Assembly (NCBI RefSeq): GCF_001182785.1
Contig: NZ_CP012099.1
Coordinates: 5,206,501-5,270,500 of the forward strand
Reading direction: 5' to 3'
From: Bacillus thuringiensis
GTDB taxonomy: Bacteria > Bacillota > Bacilli > Bacillales > Bacillaceae_G
Length of the DNA stretch: 64,000 nt
Positions 26,520 through 36,402 of this stretch are shown one piece after another. The position numbers and the translations under genes are program-made. Numbering within the stretch: position 1 is the stretch's first letter; each line of letters opens with the position of its first letter. The notes under the pieces are model-generated. The model worked only from the letters and a program-made list of their open reading frames with translations, was not told the origin of the DNA and made no database searches.

Positions 26520-27737
26520 ATGAAAAAGTTTCAAAACCTCACTTTAATAATGGGGTTCCTTACAGTTATTTTTGGGGTGGGTATTTGGACAGCAAAAGTT
26601 ATCCTTATAGATAAAAAAACATTTTCTGAATTTGAAAACAGAAACTTAGCAATTAGACCTGCTGTAAATGCTTCTACCATAAAAACTGGAGAGTTATTCA
26701 AAGGTATCGAAACACACTTTACAGACCATGTTGGACCTAGGGATCTCTTTCTTGAAAGCTATATAAAATTCCAACTCTCTATGAATCGAACATTCGTAAA
26801 CAACATTCATGTTACAAACGATCAATTCATTTTTAATAGACCTAATATGGAAAATCATTTAAATGATGTTGATGCTGGTGTTCAGGAATTAAACACTTTG
26901 AAAAAAGATTTTCCACAAACAGAATTCTATTTCTCTTTAGTTCCTAGTAAGCAGACAGCGTTACAGTATAAGCTTCCCTCTTACCTAAATCTTGGTTACG
27001 AACAAATTCTTAGGGATCACCTTGCTGAGAAATTGACAGCAACGAAATTCCCTATTATTGATGTATTACCAATGTTTAAAGAAAGATTTACTAACGAAAA
27101 ACTAGAACGAATGTATTTAACTACAGATCATCATTGGAATATGGAAGGTGCCTTTTATGCATATGAGGATACGATGAACTTTATTAATTCTCATTCAAAC
27201 AAATATAAAGGACAACCAATAAAGAAAGACAACTACACTATTAACTGGGAAAAACCGAAAGGAAAGTTTGTTGGTAGCTGGAATAATCAATTATACCGCT
27301 TAATCGATACTTCATCCGTACAAATTCCATATGTCCACTATAATTTCGGTGAATCTTGGGACGACTACACAGTTTACTATGGTGCTATTAAAGATGATAC
27401 CGCTAAGGAATCAATGACTCAGTTTTATGGAAAAGAAAAAGATATTCCTGCTCCTGGATATGCTAATGTTTATCAAACAGATTTCCCTGAAATAAATATC
27501 ATTAATACAAAGGCGGACAATGAGTTACACCTTGTTATCTTAAAAGATTCGTATGCTGATGCTACATATCCTTTATTTGCACATAATTTTGCTAAAACAA
27601 CTTTTATTGACCCTCGTTACACGCAAGGAAAAAGTGTGAAGCAGCAACTAGAAGAACAAAATGCAGATATTGTATTGTTTATATACAACGACACCAACGC
27701 TTATGGTGACATGTATAAATTTCAAAATGTAAAATAA
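26520..27737 (+). CDS. patB: PatB/AlgJ-like SGNH-type O-acetyltransferase (DHHW family)
   Basis: A 405-aa protein with one N-terminal membrane anchor (residues about 8-28) and an extracellular SGNH-like domain. TTDHHWNMEG (Asp203-His204-His205) is the DHHW signature. KDSYAD near residue 342 supplies the candidate nucleophilic Ser344. It takes acetyl from the MBOAT partner and places it on a wall glycan. It begins 12 bases after the patA-like gene behind AAAGGAGG, so translation is probably coupled. B. cereus PatB1 has been shown to act on secondary wall polysaccharide; assigning this copy needs comparison. Confidence 0.87.
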   Translation: MKKFQNLTLIMGFLTVIFGVGIWTAKVILIDKKTFSEFENRNLAIRPAVNASTIKTGELFKGIETHFTDHVGPRDLFLESYIKFQLSMNRTFVNNIHVTNDQFIFNRPNMENHLNDVDAGVQELNTLKKDFPQTEFYFSLVPSKQTALQYKLPSYLNLGYEQILRDHLAEKLTATKFPIIDVLPMFKERFTNEKLERMYLTTDHHWNMEGAFYAYEDTMNFINSHSNKYKGQPIKKDNYTINWEKPKGKFVGSWNNQLYRLIDTSSVQIPYVHYNFGESWDDYTVYYGAIKDDTAKESMTQFYGKEKDIPAPGYANVYQTDFPEINIINTKADNELHLVILKDSYADATYPLFAHNFAKTTFIDPRYTQGKSVKQQLEEQNADIVLFIYNDTNAYGDMYKFQNVK

Positions 27738-27751
27738 AAACTATTTTCAAA

Positions 27752-27785
27752 TTTAATCAGTGGGAATGAACCCCCACTGATTAAA
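27752..27785. terminator. Hairpin between patB-like and TetR genes
   Basis: TTTAATCAGTGGG (27752-27764) and CCCACTGATTAAA (27773-27785) form a perfect 13-bp stem between convergent genes. No long T-run follows on the plus strand, so termination efficiency is uncertain. Confidence 0.7.
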
Positions 27786-27788
27786 GCC

Positions 27789-28658
27789 TTAATTTATATA
27801 GTAATATCGAGCTAATCTCAATCTAAAATCCTTCAAATCATTATACGCTTCTAAATTCGCTAACATCCCTCGAATAACTGGAATCCTTGGATTCGGCACT
27901 CTCATTTCGGATTCTAAAACATCTAAAGTAACTAAAACCTCATCATTTTCTAGTTGGTCTGCTAATGTTCGTTTTAATATAATAATTTCATTTAAAAAAT
28001 GCTCTTTCACTTGTTCTTTAATAAGCTCTGAGCTACAAAAAAACTCTCCCATTTTTTCTTCATTTAAAACAGGCCCTTCTGAAGATTCTAGAAGCCCTTC
28101 TACTAAATCGTCTACTCTTTTTAAAATAAATGAAGCAACATGAGCGAAATCAATTTCTGGTTCATTTAAAATAATTAATTGTAAATAACCATGGCATATA
28201 CCTTCTACCATAATTACTAAATCTAATAAATATGGACTGACCTTTTCACCATAAATAGACAGTAAGCTACCTCGATAAAATGCATGAGATTCTAACTTCA
28301 TCCGTAGCATAAACTCTTCTACTTCTTTATTAAACGGAATGGCATTTTCTCTTGCATGCATAATAATAAATTCTTTATGTTTTTGCACATCAGTAAACTG
28401 AAAGTATAATTGCTTTTCAAATTTTTCACGTGGTAGTAAAGACTCTTTTTCAATATCCAGCATTTTCTTTTGGATTTTGTCATAATAATATCGAAGCGTC
28501 GCTAATAAAAGCTCATCTTTTGATTTAAAATACAAATAAAAAGCTCCCTTTGAAATACCACAAGTGGTGACGATTTCTTGTACCGACGTTGCATTTACAC
28601 CCTTATTCGCAAACAACTTCATAGCCGATTCTATAATTAAACGCTCTTTTTCTTTCAT
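27789..28658 (-). CDS. TetR family regulator of the adjacent RND pump
   Basis: A 289-aa TetR protein, long for the family. The helix-turn-helix is at residues 8-52 (SAMKLFANKGVNATSVQEIV, then CGISKGAFYLYFKSKDELL). An extended C-terminal ligand/dimer region follows. It starts behind AGGAGAG and is divergent from the SwrC-type pump gene. A 17-bp perfect inverted repeat overlaps both promoters. It is almost certainly the local repressor of the pump and of itself (inference from arrangement). Inducing ligand unknown. Confidence 0.9.
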   Translation of the reverse strand: MKEKERLIIESAMKLFANKGVNATSVQEIVTTCGISKGAFYLYFKSKDELLLATLRYYYDKIQKKMLDIEKESLLPREKFEKQLYFQFTDVQKHKEFIIMHARENAIPFNKEVEEFMLRMKLESHAFYRGSLLSIYGEKVSPYLLDLVIMVEGICHGYLQLIILNEPEIDFAHVASFILKRVDDLVEGLLESSEGPVLNEEKMGEFFCSSELIKEQVKEHFLNEIIILKRTLADQLENDEVLVTLDVLESEMRVPNPRIPVIRGMLANLEAYNDLKDFRLRLARYYYIN

Positions 28659-28719
28659 ATCTTCTCTCCTAAATTTAATCTCGCATCTTATTATAAATGT
28701 ATTATACCATCTCTTTTTA

Positions 28720-28775
28720 TTGACGTTTGACCGAATGGTCAGTTATATTATGTATTAGACTGACCATTCGGTCAA
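28720..28775. promoter_or_regulatory. Divergent TetR operator and promoters
   Basis: TTGACCGAATGGTCAGT (28727-28743) and ACTGACCATTCGGTCAA (28759-28775) are perfect inverted copies. Pump promoter on the plus strand: TTGACG (28720-28725), 18 bp, TATATT (28744-28749), so one arm fills the spacer. Regulator promoter on the minus strand: TTGACC (28775-28770), 17 bp, CATAAT (28752-28747). Confidence 0.85.
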
Positions 28776-28798
28776 TATAATAAAAAGGGAGCGCAAAC

Positions 28799-31700
28799 AT
28801 GAACAAAATCATCAATTTCTCATTAAAAAATAAGTTCGCAGTTTGGCTACTAACCATTATTGTTACTATTGCAGGGATCTACTCTGGACTCAATATGAAG
28901 CTGGAAACAATTCCTGATATTACAACACCGATTGTGACAGTAACTACGGTCTATCCTGGTGCTACACCAGAAGAAGTAGCTGATAAAGTTTCAAAGCCGA
29001 TGGAAGAACAACTACAAAATTTAAGCGGTGTTAACGTTGTGAGCTCATCATCTTTTCAAAACGCATCTTCTATTCAAGTAGAATACGATTTTGATAAAAA
29101 TATGGAAAAAGCAGAAACGGAAATTAAAGAGGCTCTCACGAATGTGAAACTCCCAGAAGGTGTTAAAGATCCTAAAGTTTCACGAGTAAACTTCAATGCT
29201 TTTCCTGTTATTTCGTTAAGCGTAGCAAGCAAGAATGAATCTTTAGCTACCTTAACTGAAAATGTAGAGAAAAATGTTGTACCAGGATTAAAAGGACTTG
29301 ATGGTGTTGCATCTGTTCAAATTGCAGGTCAACAAGTAGATGAAGTACAGCTCGTCTTCAAGAAAGATAAAATGAAAGAATTAGGACTAAGTGAAGATAC
29401 TGTAAAAAATGTGATTAAGGGATCGGACGTATCTTTACCACTTGGCTTATACACGTTTAAAGACACGGAAAAATCAGTTGTTGTAGATGGCAATATTACA
29501 ACAATTAAAGCGTTAAAAGAAATCAAAATCCCAGCTATACCTTCATCACCTAACAGTCAAGGTAGTCAAAATGCTGGCGCTGGTGCACAAACGCCGCAAA
29601 TGAATCCAGCTGCTATGAACGGAATTCCAACAGTTACATTAGACGAAATTGCTGACATTAAAGAAGTTGGGAAAGCAGAATCCATTTCTCGAACAAATGG
29701 AAAAGAAGCAATTGGAATTCAAATTGTGAAGGCCTCTGATGCAAATACAGTTGATGTTGTAAATGCAGTAAAAGATAAAGTAAAAGATCTTGAGAAAAAA
29801 TATAAAGATTTAGAGATCATTTCAACATTCGACCAAGGTGCACCTATTGAAAAATCAGTTGAAACAATGCTGAGCAAAGCAATTTTCGGCGCTATCTTTG
29901 CGATTGTTATTATTATGCTGTTCCTACGAAATATTCGAACAACGTTAATCTCTGTCGTTTCAATACCACTTTCTTTATTAATTGCTGTTTTAGTCATAAA
30001 GCAAATGGATATTACGCTTAACATTATGACGCTTGGAGCAATGACAGTGGCTATAGGCCGTGTTGTTGATGACTCAATTGTTGTTATTGAAAATATTTAC
30101 CGACGTATGTCGTTATCAGAAGAGAAATTGCGCGGAAAAGATTTAATTCGTGAAGCTACGAAAGAAATGTTTATCCCTATTATGTCTTCTACCATTGTGA
30201 CAATCGCTGTATTCTTACCTCTAGGACTTGTAAAAGGTATGATTGGTGAAATGTTCTTACCATTTGCCTTAACTATCGTCTTCGCTTTATTAGCGTCGTT
30301 ACTAGTGGCTGTTACAATCGTACCAATGCTTGCTCATTCCTTATTTAAGAAAGAAAGCATGAGAGAAAAAGAGGTACATCATGAAGAGAAACCGAGCAAA
30401 TTAGCAAATGGGTATAAACGTATACTTGAATGGGCTTTAAATCACAAAATTATTACATCTAGTATTGCTGTCCTTCTATTAGTTGGTAGTCTCGCACTTG
30501 TGCCCGTTATCGGTGTAAGTTTCTTACCTTCTGAAGAAGAAAAAATGATTATCGCAACATACAAACCTGAACCAGGTCAAACATTAGAAGACGTTGAAAA
30601 AATTGCAACGAAAGCTGAAAAGCACTTCCAAGATAATAAAGACGTGAAAACAATTCAGTTCTCATTAGGTGGAGAGAACCCAATGAGCCCTGGTCAAACA
30701 AATCAAGCTATGTTCTTCGTTCAATATGATAACGACACGAAAAACTTCGAAAAAGAAAAAGAACAAGTCGTTAAAGATTTACAGAAGATGTCTGGCAAAG
30801 GTGAATGGAAAAACCAAGACTTCGGAGCAAGTGGCGGTAGTAATGAAATTAAACTATACGTTTACGGAGATAGCTCAGAAGACATTAAGCCTGTCGTAAA
30901 AGATATTCAAAATATCATGAAGAAAAATAAAGACTTAAAAGATATAGATTCTAGTATTGCAAAAACATATGCAGAGTACACTTTAGTCGCAGATCAAGAA
31001 AAGCTAAGTAAAATGGGCTTAACGGCTGCTCAAATTGGAATGGGACTTTCTAATCAACATGACCGCCCTGTTCTGACAACTATTAAAAAAGACGGTAAAG
31101 ATATCAATGTATATGTAGAAGCTGAAAAACAAAATTATGAAACAATCGATGACTTAACAAATCGCAAAATTACAACACCACTTGGTAATGAAGTAGCTGT
31201 GAAAGATGTTATGACTGTAAAAGAAGGTGAAACATCGAATACAGTAACACACCGAGATGGCCGTGTTTATGCAGAGGTTAGTGCAAAATTAACATCTGAT
31301 GACGTTTCAAAAGCATCTGCTGCAGTCCAAAAAGAAGTAGATAAAATGGATCTTCCTTCTGGTGTAGATGTTTCTATGGGCGGTGTTACTAAAGATATTC
31401 AAGAATCATTCAAGCAACTTGGCCTAGCGATGTTAGCTGCGATTGCCATTGTATACTTCGTTCTTGTCGTTACATTTGGCGGTGCCCTTGCACCATTCGC
31501 AATTTTATTCTCGCTACCATTCACAATTATTGGGGCTCTTGTTGCCTTATTAATCTCTGGTGAAACATTAAGTGTATCTGCAATGATTGGGGCGCTTATG
31601 TTAATCGGTATCGTTGTAACAAACGCAATCGTGCTTATCGACCGCGTTATTCATAAAGAAAATGAAGGTTTATCAACACGTGAAGCTTTATTAGAAGCTG

Positions 31701-31915
31701 GTGCAACACGCCTTCGTCCGATTTTAATGACTGCAATTGCAACAATCGGGGCTCTTATCCCGCTTGCATTAGGATTTGAAGGTAGCGGCTTAATTTCTAA
31801 AGGACTTGGTGTAACGGTAATTGGTGGATTAACAAGTTCAACATTATTAACACTTCTTATTGTTCCAATCGTTTATGAAGTATTAAGCAAATTTAAAAAG
31901 AAAAAAACAAAATAG
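28799..31915 (+). CDS. swrC: RND family efflux transporter (SwrC/YerP-like)
   Basis: A 1038-aa HME/HAE-type RND permease with 12 membrane helices, two large extracellular loops (about residues 30-340 and 560-860) and repeated symmetry. The N-terminus NFSLKNKFAVWLLTIIVTIAG and the TTVYPGATPEEVADKVSKPM segment match B. subtilis SwrC, which exports surfactin. VGRVVDDSIVVIENIYRR-type acidic residues in the TM4 region (about 425) fit a proton relay. The region after residue 245 has a low-complexity insert (SSPNSQGSQNAGAGAQTPQM). It is divergent from its probable TetR repressor. The substrate in this organism is unknown; no membrane-fusion partner gene is adjacent. Confidence 0.92.
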   Translation: MNKIINFSLKNKFAVWLLTIIVTIAGIYSGLNMKLETIPDITTPIVTVTTVYPGATPEEVADKVSKPMEEQLQNLSGVNVVSSSSFQNASSIQVEYDFDKNMEKAETEIKEALTNVKLPEGVKDPKVSRVNFNAFPVISLSVASKNESLATLTENVEKNVVPGLKGLDGVASVQIAGQQVDEVQLVFKKDKMKELGLSEDTVKNVIKGSDVSLPLGLYTFKDTEKSVVVDGNITTIKALKEIKIPAIPSSPNSQGSQNAGAGAQTPQMNPAAMNGIPTVTLDEIADIKEVGKAESISRTNGKEAIGIQIVKASDANTVDVVNAVKDKVKDLEKKYKDLEIISTFDQGAPIEKSVETMLSKAIFGAIFAIVIIMLFLRNIRTTLISVVSIPLSLLIAVLVIKQMDITLNIMTLGAMTVAIGRVVDDSIVVIENIYRRMSLSEEKLRGKDLIREATKEMFIPIMSSTIVTIAVFLPLGLVKGMIGEMFLPFALTIVFALLASLLVAVTIVPMLAHSLFKKESMREKEVHHEEKPSKLANGYKRILEWALNHKIITSSIAVLLLVGSLALVPVIGVSFLPSEEEKMIIATYKPEPGQTLEDVEKIATKAEKHFQDNKDVKTIQFSLGGENPMSPGQTNQAMFFVQYDNDTKNFEKEKEQVVKDLQKMSGKGEWKNQDFGASGGSNEIKLYVYGDSSEDIKPVVKDIQNIMKKNKDLKDIDSSIAKTYAEYTLVADQEKLSKMGLTAAQIGMGLSNQHDRPVLTTIKKDGKDINVYVEAEKQNYETIDDLTNRKITTPLGNEVAVKDVMTVKEGETSNTVTHRDGRVYAEVSAKLTSDDVSKASAAVQKEVDKMDLPSGVDVSMGGVTKDIQESFKQLGLAMLAAIAIVYFVLVVTFGGALAPFAILFSLPFTIIGALVALLISGETLSVSAMIGALMLIGIVVTNAIVLIDRVIHKENEGLSTREALLEAGATRLRPILMTAIATIGALIPLALGFEGSGLISKGLGVTVIGGLTSSTLLTLLIVPIVYEVLSKFKKKKTK

Positions 31916-31916
31916 C

Positions 31917-31951
31917 AAAAAAATAACCTCGCTAACTGCGAGGTTATTTTT
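31917..31951. terminator. Bidirectional terminator of swrC and msrAB
   Basis: AAATAACCTCGC (31921-31932) pairs with GCGAGGTTATTT (31938-31949), with A-run and T-run flanks. The 3' arm contains the TAA stop of the minus-strand msrAB gene. Confidence 0.92.
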
Positions 31952-32909
31952 TATTCCCAAACAAGATTAAGAAATCACCGTATCCTTCTTTTTCTAACTC
32001 CCCTTTCGGGATAAATCGAAGAGCTGCGGAATTAATACAGTAACGAAGTCCATTCGGTCCTGGACCATCTGGAAATACGTGTCCAAGATGTGAATCTCCT
32101 TCTTTACTTCTCACTTCTGTACGTGTCATATTATGACTCACATCCATCTTTTCTTTCACACTTGCTGACATAACTGGTTTTGTAAAACTAGGCCATCCAC
32201 ATCCACTATCAAATTTATCTAGAGAAGTAAACAACGGCTCACCTGAAACGATGTCTACATAAAGACCTTCCTCTTTATGGTTCCAATACTCATTTCGAAA
32301 TGGTGGTTCTGTACCATTTTCCTGCGTTACATAAAACTGCATCTCATTGAGTTTTTCTTTTAAATGAGCATTATCCTTTGGCCAATGTTGCTTAATAAAA
32401 GCATCTCGTCCTGAGCCTTTACGATATAACTCATAACGGAATGTATTTTTCTTATGATATCCTTGATGATATTCTTCAGCTGGATAAAATGTAGCTGCTG
32501 GCAATATTTTTGTCGCAATTGGTTTTGAAAAGCGCCCACTCTGCTCAAGTTCTTCTTTTGAGGCTTCTGCTTTTTTATGTTGTTCTTCATTATGATAAAA
32601 AATCACTGTTTCATAAGACTGTCCGCGGTCGTGGAATTGTCCTCCAATATCGGTAGGATCAATTTGTCTCCAATATATATGTAACAATTCCTCATACGGC
32701 ATTTTGTTTGCATCAAATGTAATTTGTACCGCTTCATAATGTCCTGTTGTTTCTGAGCACACTTCTTTATACGTTGGGTCCTCTTTATGACCGCCTGTAT
32801 AACCTGAAACAACTTGTATAATTCCCTCCATCTCTTCAAATGGAGAAACCATACACCAGAAACACCCTCCAGCAAATGTAGCCACTTCTACCTTTTCATT
32901 TACAGCCAT
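31944..32909 (-). CDS. msrAB: Bifunctional methionine sulfoxide reductase MsrA/MsrB
   Basis: A 321-aa fusion that repairs oxidised methionine in proteins. The MsrA domain (about 8-160) has the GCFWC active site (Cys16) and the GGHKEDPTY and GHYEAVQ segments. The MsrB domain (about 175-318) has [18 protein letters not shown] and the catalytic Cys in [12 protein letters not shown]. MsrB lacks the CxxC zinc pairs. Its start ATG is 15 bases behind a weak AGGGGT site. It is a single-gene unit, part of the window's oxidative-stress theme with SodA2 and NOS. Confidence 0.95.
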   Translation of the reverse strand: MAVNEKVEVATFAGGCFWCMVSPFEEMEGIIQVVSGYTGGHKEDPTYKEVCSETTGHYEAVQITFDANKMPYEELLHIYWRQIDPTDIGGQFHDRGQSYETVIFYHNEEQHKKAEASKEELEQSGRFSKPIATKILPAATFYPAEEYHQGYHKKNTFRYELYRKGSGRDAFIKQHWPKDNAHLKEKLNEMQFYVTQENGTEPPFRNEYWNHKEEGLYVDIVSGEPLFTSLDKFDSGCGWPSFTKPVMSASVKEKMDVSHNMTRTEVRSKEGDSHLGHVFPDGPGPNGLRYCINSAALRFIPKGELEKEGYGDFLILFGNKK

Positions 32910-32970
32910 TACTTCACCCCTATTCTATATTCTCCTTACAGTATGGCATAAGAAACATAATGTTATAAAA

Positions 32971-33000
32971 GAAAAAGCATCGAACATCGATGCTTTTTCT
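32971..33000 (-). terminator. Terminator of the AI-2E family permease gene
   Basis: AAAAAGCATCGA / TCGATGCTTTTT form a perfect stem with a 3-base loop between msrAB and the permease gene. It terminates the minus-strand permease gene. Confidence 0.88.
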
Positions 33001-33010
33001 CTACTTCACT

Positions 33011-34045
33011 TTATTTCGTTCCAACATCCTTCTCCATTTCATCACTTGTCACATCTAGGACATCTAATAAGAAAATGAAAATTGGAATACCGATAATCAG
33101 TCCCCATACACCTAAGAAGTGCTCTGAGAAAATTAATACCATAAAAGTATAGAAAATCGGTAAATTTGTTTTTTGCGACATAAACTTCGGATTTAATACG
33201 TAACTTTCAAGCGCATGAATCACTGTTACGATAATTAAAATATAAACAACGTACATAATACCGCCAATATTGTAAGCAATCATACAAAGTGGGAATAACG
33301 AAATGATAACCCCCGCTACTGGAATTAAGCCAAGCAAGAAAATCATTAACGCTAAACCTAATAATTGCGGGAATCCTAATATCCATAATGCGATAACTGA
33401 AAGAACACAGTTAACAACAGCAATTAAAAATTGTGCTTCGATTACCTTTCCAAATGAGCGTGCAAATTTCTTTCCAAAGTACTCAATTTCAGTATAGAAA
33501 ATTGCAAGCCTGCTTTCTTTAAACTTTGCAGTAAAACCAACAATACGAGATTTTTCTAGTAAGAAAAACAAACTCAAAATTAAAGAAAGTAAAACTTGAA
33601 GGCCAAATTTACCAACATTCGTAATCGATTTATACAAAATGTCTACGCCTTGTCCTACATATTTAGAAAGCTCCATATGATTGACAGCATTAACTGCATA
33701 CCTAATTAGTTCACTATCTGGTGGGTTTCTTAAAAATACATTGAATTGGTAAATCAATTGTGAAATTTGTATCGTTAATACTGGTAAATATTTAAATAGC
33801 GTAATAGCAATTCCACCAATTAACATTACATATAGAAATGCTATAATAATTTTTCGATTAATAGGCATGAAATGATCTAATTTGCGGGAAATAAACTTTT
33901 GGAATCGATCCATTAAATACGTGAGAATAAACGTAATTAATATTAAATTCACCATACTTTGCAGCCCGTATAACACGAGAGCAAGTATTACTAATACGAG
34001 TAACCTCTGAAATCCTTTGCTTTGAAACAGGTTTTTTATTTGCAT
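33011..34045 (-). CDS. AI-2E/UPF0118 family membrane transporter
   Basis: A 344-aa permease of PF01594 with about eight hydrophobic segments arranged as N-terminal helices, a hydrophilic loop (residues 90-150) and a long C-terminal set including GLIPVAGVIISLFPL and ESYVLNPKFMSQKTNLP, a strongly conserved family signature. Members have been linked to autoinducer-2 export, Na+(Li+)/H+ exchange or general efflux, so the true substrate cannot be stated. The ribosome site GGAGAG is unusually far (about 14 bases) from the ATG, hence the start is slightly uncertain. Confidence 0.87.
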   Translation of the reverse strand: MQIKNLFQSKGFQRLLVLVILALVLYGLQSMVNLILITFILTYLMDRFQKFISRKLDHFMPINRKIIIAFLYVMLIGGIAITLFKYLPVLTIQISQLIYQFNVFLRNPPDSELIRYAVNAVNHMELSKYVGQGVDILYKSITNVGKFGLQVLLSLILSLFFLLEKSRIVGFTAKFKESRLAIFYTEIEYFGKKFARSFGKVIEAQFLIAVVNCVLSVIALWILGFPQLLGLALMIFLLGLIPVAGVIISLFPLCMIAYNIGGIMYVVYILIIVTVIHALESYVLNPKFMSQKTNLPIFYTFMVLIFSEHFLGVWGLIIGIPIFIFLLDVLDVTSDEMEKDVGTK

Positions 34046-34300
34046 AATCGACGAATACTCTCTCCTGTCCTATAAACTAAAACGTTAATAAGTAGATTTC
34101 TCTCTCTTTTCTACTTTTAATTATTCATTCATATTAAGATTTTTATAAACTCATTATATGCCTACCTTAACAGGTATATAGTAGCTTACTTCTTATTTTA
34201 CAATACAATGACCTAATTCAAAACGTATTCTACATAGTATTAATGAAGATTTAAGGAAACTTACATTTTTTTAAATAGGTCTTACCACTACTGTAACATA
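34046..34300. other. Intergenic region upstream of AI-2E permease gene
   Basis: About 250 bases without a gene between the permease start (minus) and the lrgB terminator. It must hold the permease promoter. I see no other clear element. Confidence 0.5.
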
Positions 34301-34355
34301 AAAAGCAAGCTATCAGTAGAAATCTGTCCTACAAATAGCTTGCTTTTCTTATTTT
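34301..34355 (-). terminator. Terminator of lrgAB
   Basis: AAAAGCAAGCTAT (34301-34313) pairs with ATAGCTTGCTTTT (34335-34347) across a 21-base loop, downstream of lrgB on the minus strand. Confidence 0.8.
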
Positions 34356-34369
34356 TTAAGTAAGTTTTA

Positions 34370-35062
34370 CTATCCAATGAATGGCATGAACATTGGGATG
34401 ACAACTACTGTTACAACCCCAACTACCGTTACAGCAATACTTGCCATCGCTGCCTCTACCTCACCCATTTCAATTCCTACTGCAACTCCTAATGCATGGC
34501 CCGCTGTTCCAAGTGCTAAACCTTTTGCAATCGGATGTTTCACTCTAAATGTTTTTAAGAATAATGCTCCTAATGCATATACGATAACTGCGTTGAAAAT
34601 AACCGCAAACGATGTAATTGCAGGAATACCACCAATACTTTCTGAAATTGGTAACGCAATTGCTGTTGTTGCTGCTTGCGGTAGCATTGAATTCATTACT
34701 GCTGTATCTAAACCGATTGCTTTTGCAACAATGAACACGACAATTACTGAGCAAATAGATCCAACCACGATAGCTGATAAAATTTGCCACCAATATTTTT
34801 TCAACTTATCAACTTGTTTATATAGTGGGATAGCGAATGCAATTGTTGCTGGCTCTAAGAAGAAACTAATCATTTTTCCACCAGTATTATATTCTTCAAA
34901 AGTAAAGTTACCTACCTTTAGAAAGACAATGCCTAATACCATCGCTACGAATAATGGTGTAAATAGGAAGAACCCTTTTGAATGCTTGAATAATAATGTT
35001 CCGATTCCGTATGCGATTAATGAAACGACGATTCCGAAATATGGAGTCATTGTGCTTGCCAT
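34370..35062 (-). CDS. lrgB: Antiholin-like/pyruvate transport protein LrgB
   Basis: A 230-aa membrane protein with 6-8 helices, matching the LrgB/CidB family length. [17 protein letters not shown] and [24 protein letters not shown] are conserved LrgB signatures. With LrgA it modulates murein hydrolase activity in S. aureus; the B. subtilis homologues PftAB import pyruvate. The ATG at 35062 is 8 bases after AGGAGG; an ATG six bases upstream is too close to that site. It follows lrgA by about 35 bases, in one operon with lytSR upstream on the same strand. Confidence 0.92.
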   Translation of the reverse strand: MASTMTPYFGIVVSLIAYGIGTLLFKHSKGFFLFTPLFVAMVLGIVFLKVGNFTFEEYNTGGKMISFFLEPATIAFAIPLYKQVDKLKKYWWQILSAIVVGSICSVIVVFIVAKAIGLDTAVMNSMLPQAATTAIALPISESIGGIPAITSFAVIFNAVIVYALGALFLKTFRVKHPIAKGLALGTAGHALGVAVGIEMGEVEAAMASIAVTVVGVVTVVVIPMFMPFIG

Positions 35063-35097
35063 ATTCATTACCTCCTAACAATATATAAATGCAATGG

Positions 35098-35529
35098 TTA
35101 CGCAACCTTTCCGTGCTTGCGTCCTTTATTTACTACTTTCAATTCTTTTGTATCTTCTGTTTCTTTTTCATCTTTTCCTAAAATGAATTGTGCAAATAAT
35201 CCTGTTACAGCGAGTAAAATAACTGTTGCTACAACAATTACAGTTAAAATTTGTACAAAGTATTGCCCCATTACACCAAGAGAATTAATAACTGAAATAC
35301 CTGATGGGACGAAAAGGAATCCGATAATACCGGTTAAAGCTGTTCCAAGTGATTCAACTTGCTCCAATTTAATTACTTTTAAACATAATAGACTAAATAA
35401 AATAACTAACCCGATTACCGATGAAGGCATTGGAATTGGTAAATGCGTTGCAATAATATTTGAAATTAACATAATAGCTGAGAATATAAATGCTTGTGAT
35501 AAGAAACTATATACTTTTTTCGTACTCAT
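35098..35529 (-). CDS. lrgA: Holin-like protein LrgA
   Basis: A 143-aa protein with four hydrophobic helices and a charged C-terminal tail rich in Lys/Glu. [20 protein letters not shown] and [14 protein letters not shown] are CidA/LrgA family features. The ATG at 35529 follows GAGGTGG and gives the standard family length; an in-frame extension upstream to 35610 has no such site. It forms holin-like oligomers or a pyruvate transporter with LrgB. The LytSR two-component genes lie just upstream. Confidence 0.92.
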   Translation of the reverse strand: MSTKKVYSFLSQAFIFSAIMLISNIIATHLPIPMPSSVIGLVILFSLLCLKVIKLEQVESLGTALTGIIGFLFVPSGISVINSLGVMGQYFVQILTVIVVATVILLAVTGLFAQFILGKDEKETEDTKELKVVNKGRKHGKVA

Positions 35530-35661
35530 TTTGGCCACCTCTTTCGATTTGGTACCTTTATTGTATAGGATATAAACACCCAAGTAAGCGTTTACATAAT
35601 GGAACGTCAAATATACAGAATCAGTTACAAATATAAAAGGATGAAATACAAAAGCCGCTTC

Positions 35662-36402
35662 TTAAATACGAAGCAGCTTCTTGAGTTCTTTTGCATATGT
35701 ACGGCTAACAGGTACTTTCGATCCTTCTTTCATGATTAAATTATAAGTAGAATTGAACCATGGCTGAATTTCAGTAATATGATTAATATTCGCAATAAAG
35801 CTACGATGGATGCGCATGAAGCTTGCTTGTGGTAACTTCTTCTCTAAAATTACAAGTGTATCATGTGTTACATACGTTTCCCTCATTGTTTTTACTGTTA
35901 CTTTCCCATCTACAAGCCCTACATATATAATGTCTTCAATATTCACAAGTACGATTGATTCTTCAATTGGTAATGCTAATTTATGCATCTCTGCTGCTAC
36001 ATCTGTCCCCTTTATTTCGTGCTTCGTTTCTATTTGCGCTTGTTTTTGTTTTTTATACTTCTTTAATGTTTGCACAATACGTTCTTCATCAAATGGTTTT
36101 AAAATGTAGTCTAATGCATCTACTTCAAATGCTTGCAACGCATATTGATCATAGGCAGTAGCAAATACAATTGCAGGTGGATTTTTCATCTTCTTTAATA
36201 TATTCGCGATTTCAAATCCGTTATCATCGGATAATTGAATATCTAAAAACACAATATCTGGTCTACTTTGCATTAGTTCTTCTAATGCATCTTCCACACA
36301 ATCAGCCTCACCAACTATCTCAACTTCTTTCGTTCTCTCTAATAAATACTTTAGTTCATCACGTGCTAACATTTCATCGTCAACTACTAATACTTTTAAC
36401 AC
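35662..36402 (-). CDS. lytR: LytTR response regulator LytR
   Basis: A 246-aa regulator. The receiver (1-115) is complete: VVDDE acidic pocket, phospho-acceptor Asp54 in VFLDIQLSDDNGFE, and Lys in YILKPFDEE. The C-terminal LytTR domain (about 140-246) has FMRIHRSFIANINHI and ends PVSRTYAKELKKLL. GTG start at 36402 behind GGGGAGG, overlapping the end of lytS by 23 bases, which implies translational coupling. It is expected to activate lrgAB, which lies about 130 bases downstream, in response to membrane potential or pyruvate. Confidence 0.94.
   Translation of the reverse strand: MLKVLVVDDEMLARDELKYLLERTKEVEIVGEADCVEDALEELMQSRPDIVFLDIQLSDDNGFEIANILKKMKNPPAIVFATAYDQYALQAFEVDALDYILKPFDEERIVQTLKKYKKQKQAQIETKHEIKGTDVAAEMHKLALPIEESIVLVNIEDIIYVGLVDGKVTVKTMRETYVTHDTLVILEKKLPQASFMRIHRSFIANINHITEIQPWFNSTYNLIMKEGSKVPVSRTYAKELKKLLRI

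Noticed and set aside
34377..35078. Open frame of 233 codons on the plus strand across lrgB
   Set aside because: It mirrors the real lrgB gene and lacks a good ribosome site or a recognisable family. It is an antisense shadow.
35117..35575. Open frame of 152 codons on the plus strand across lrgA
   Set aside because: Antisense to lrgA, with no start signal or domain resemblance.
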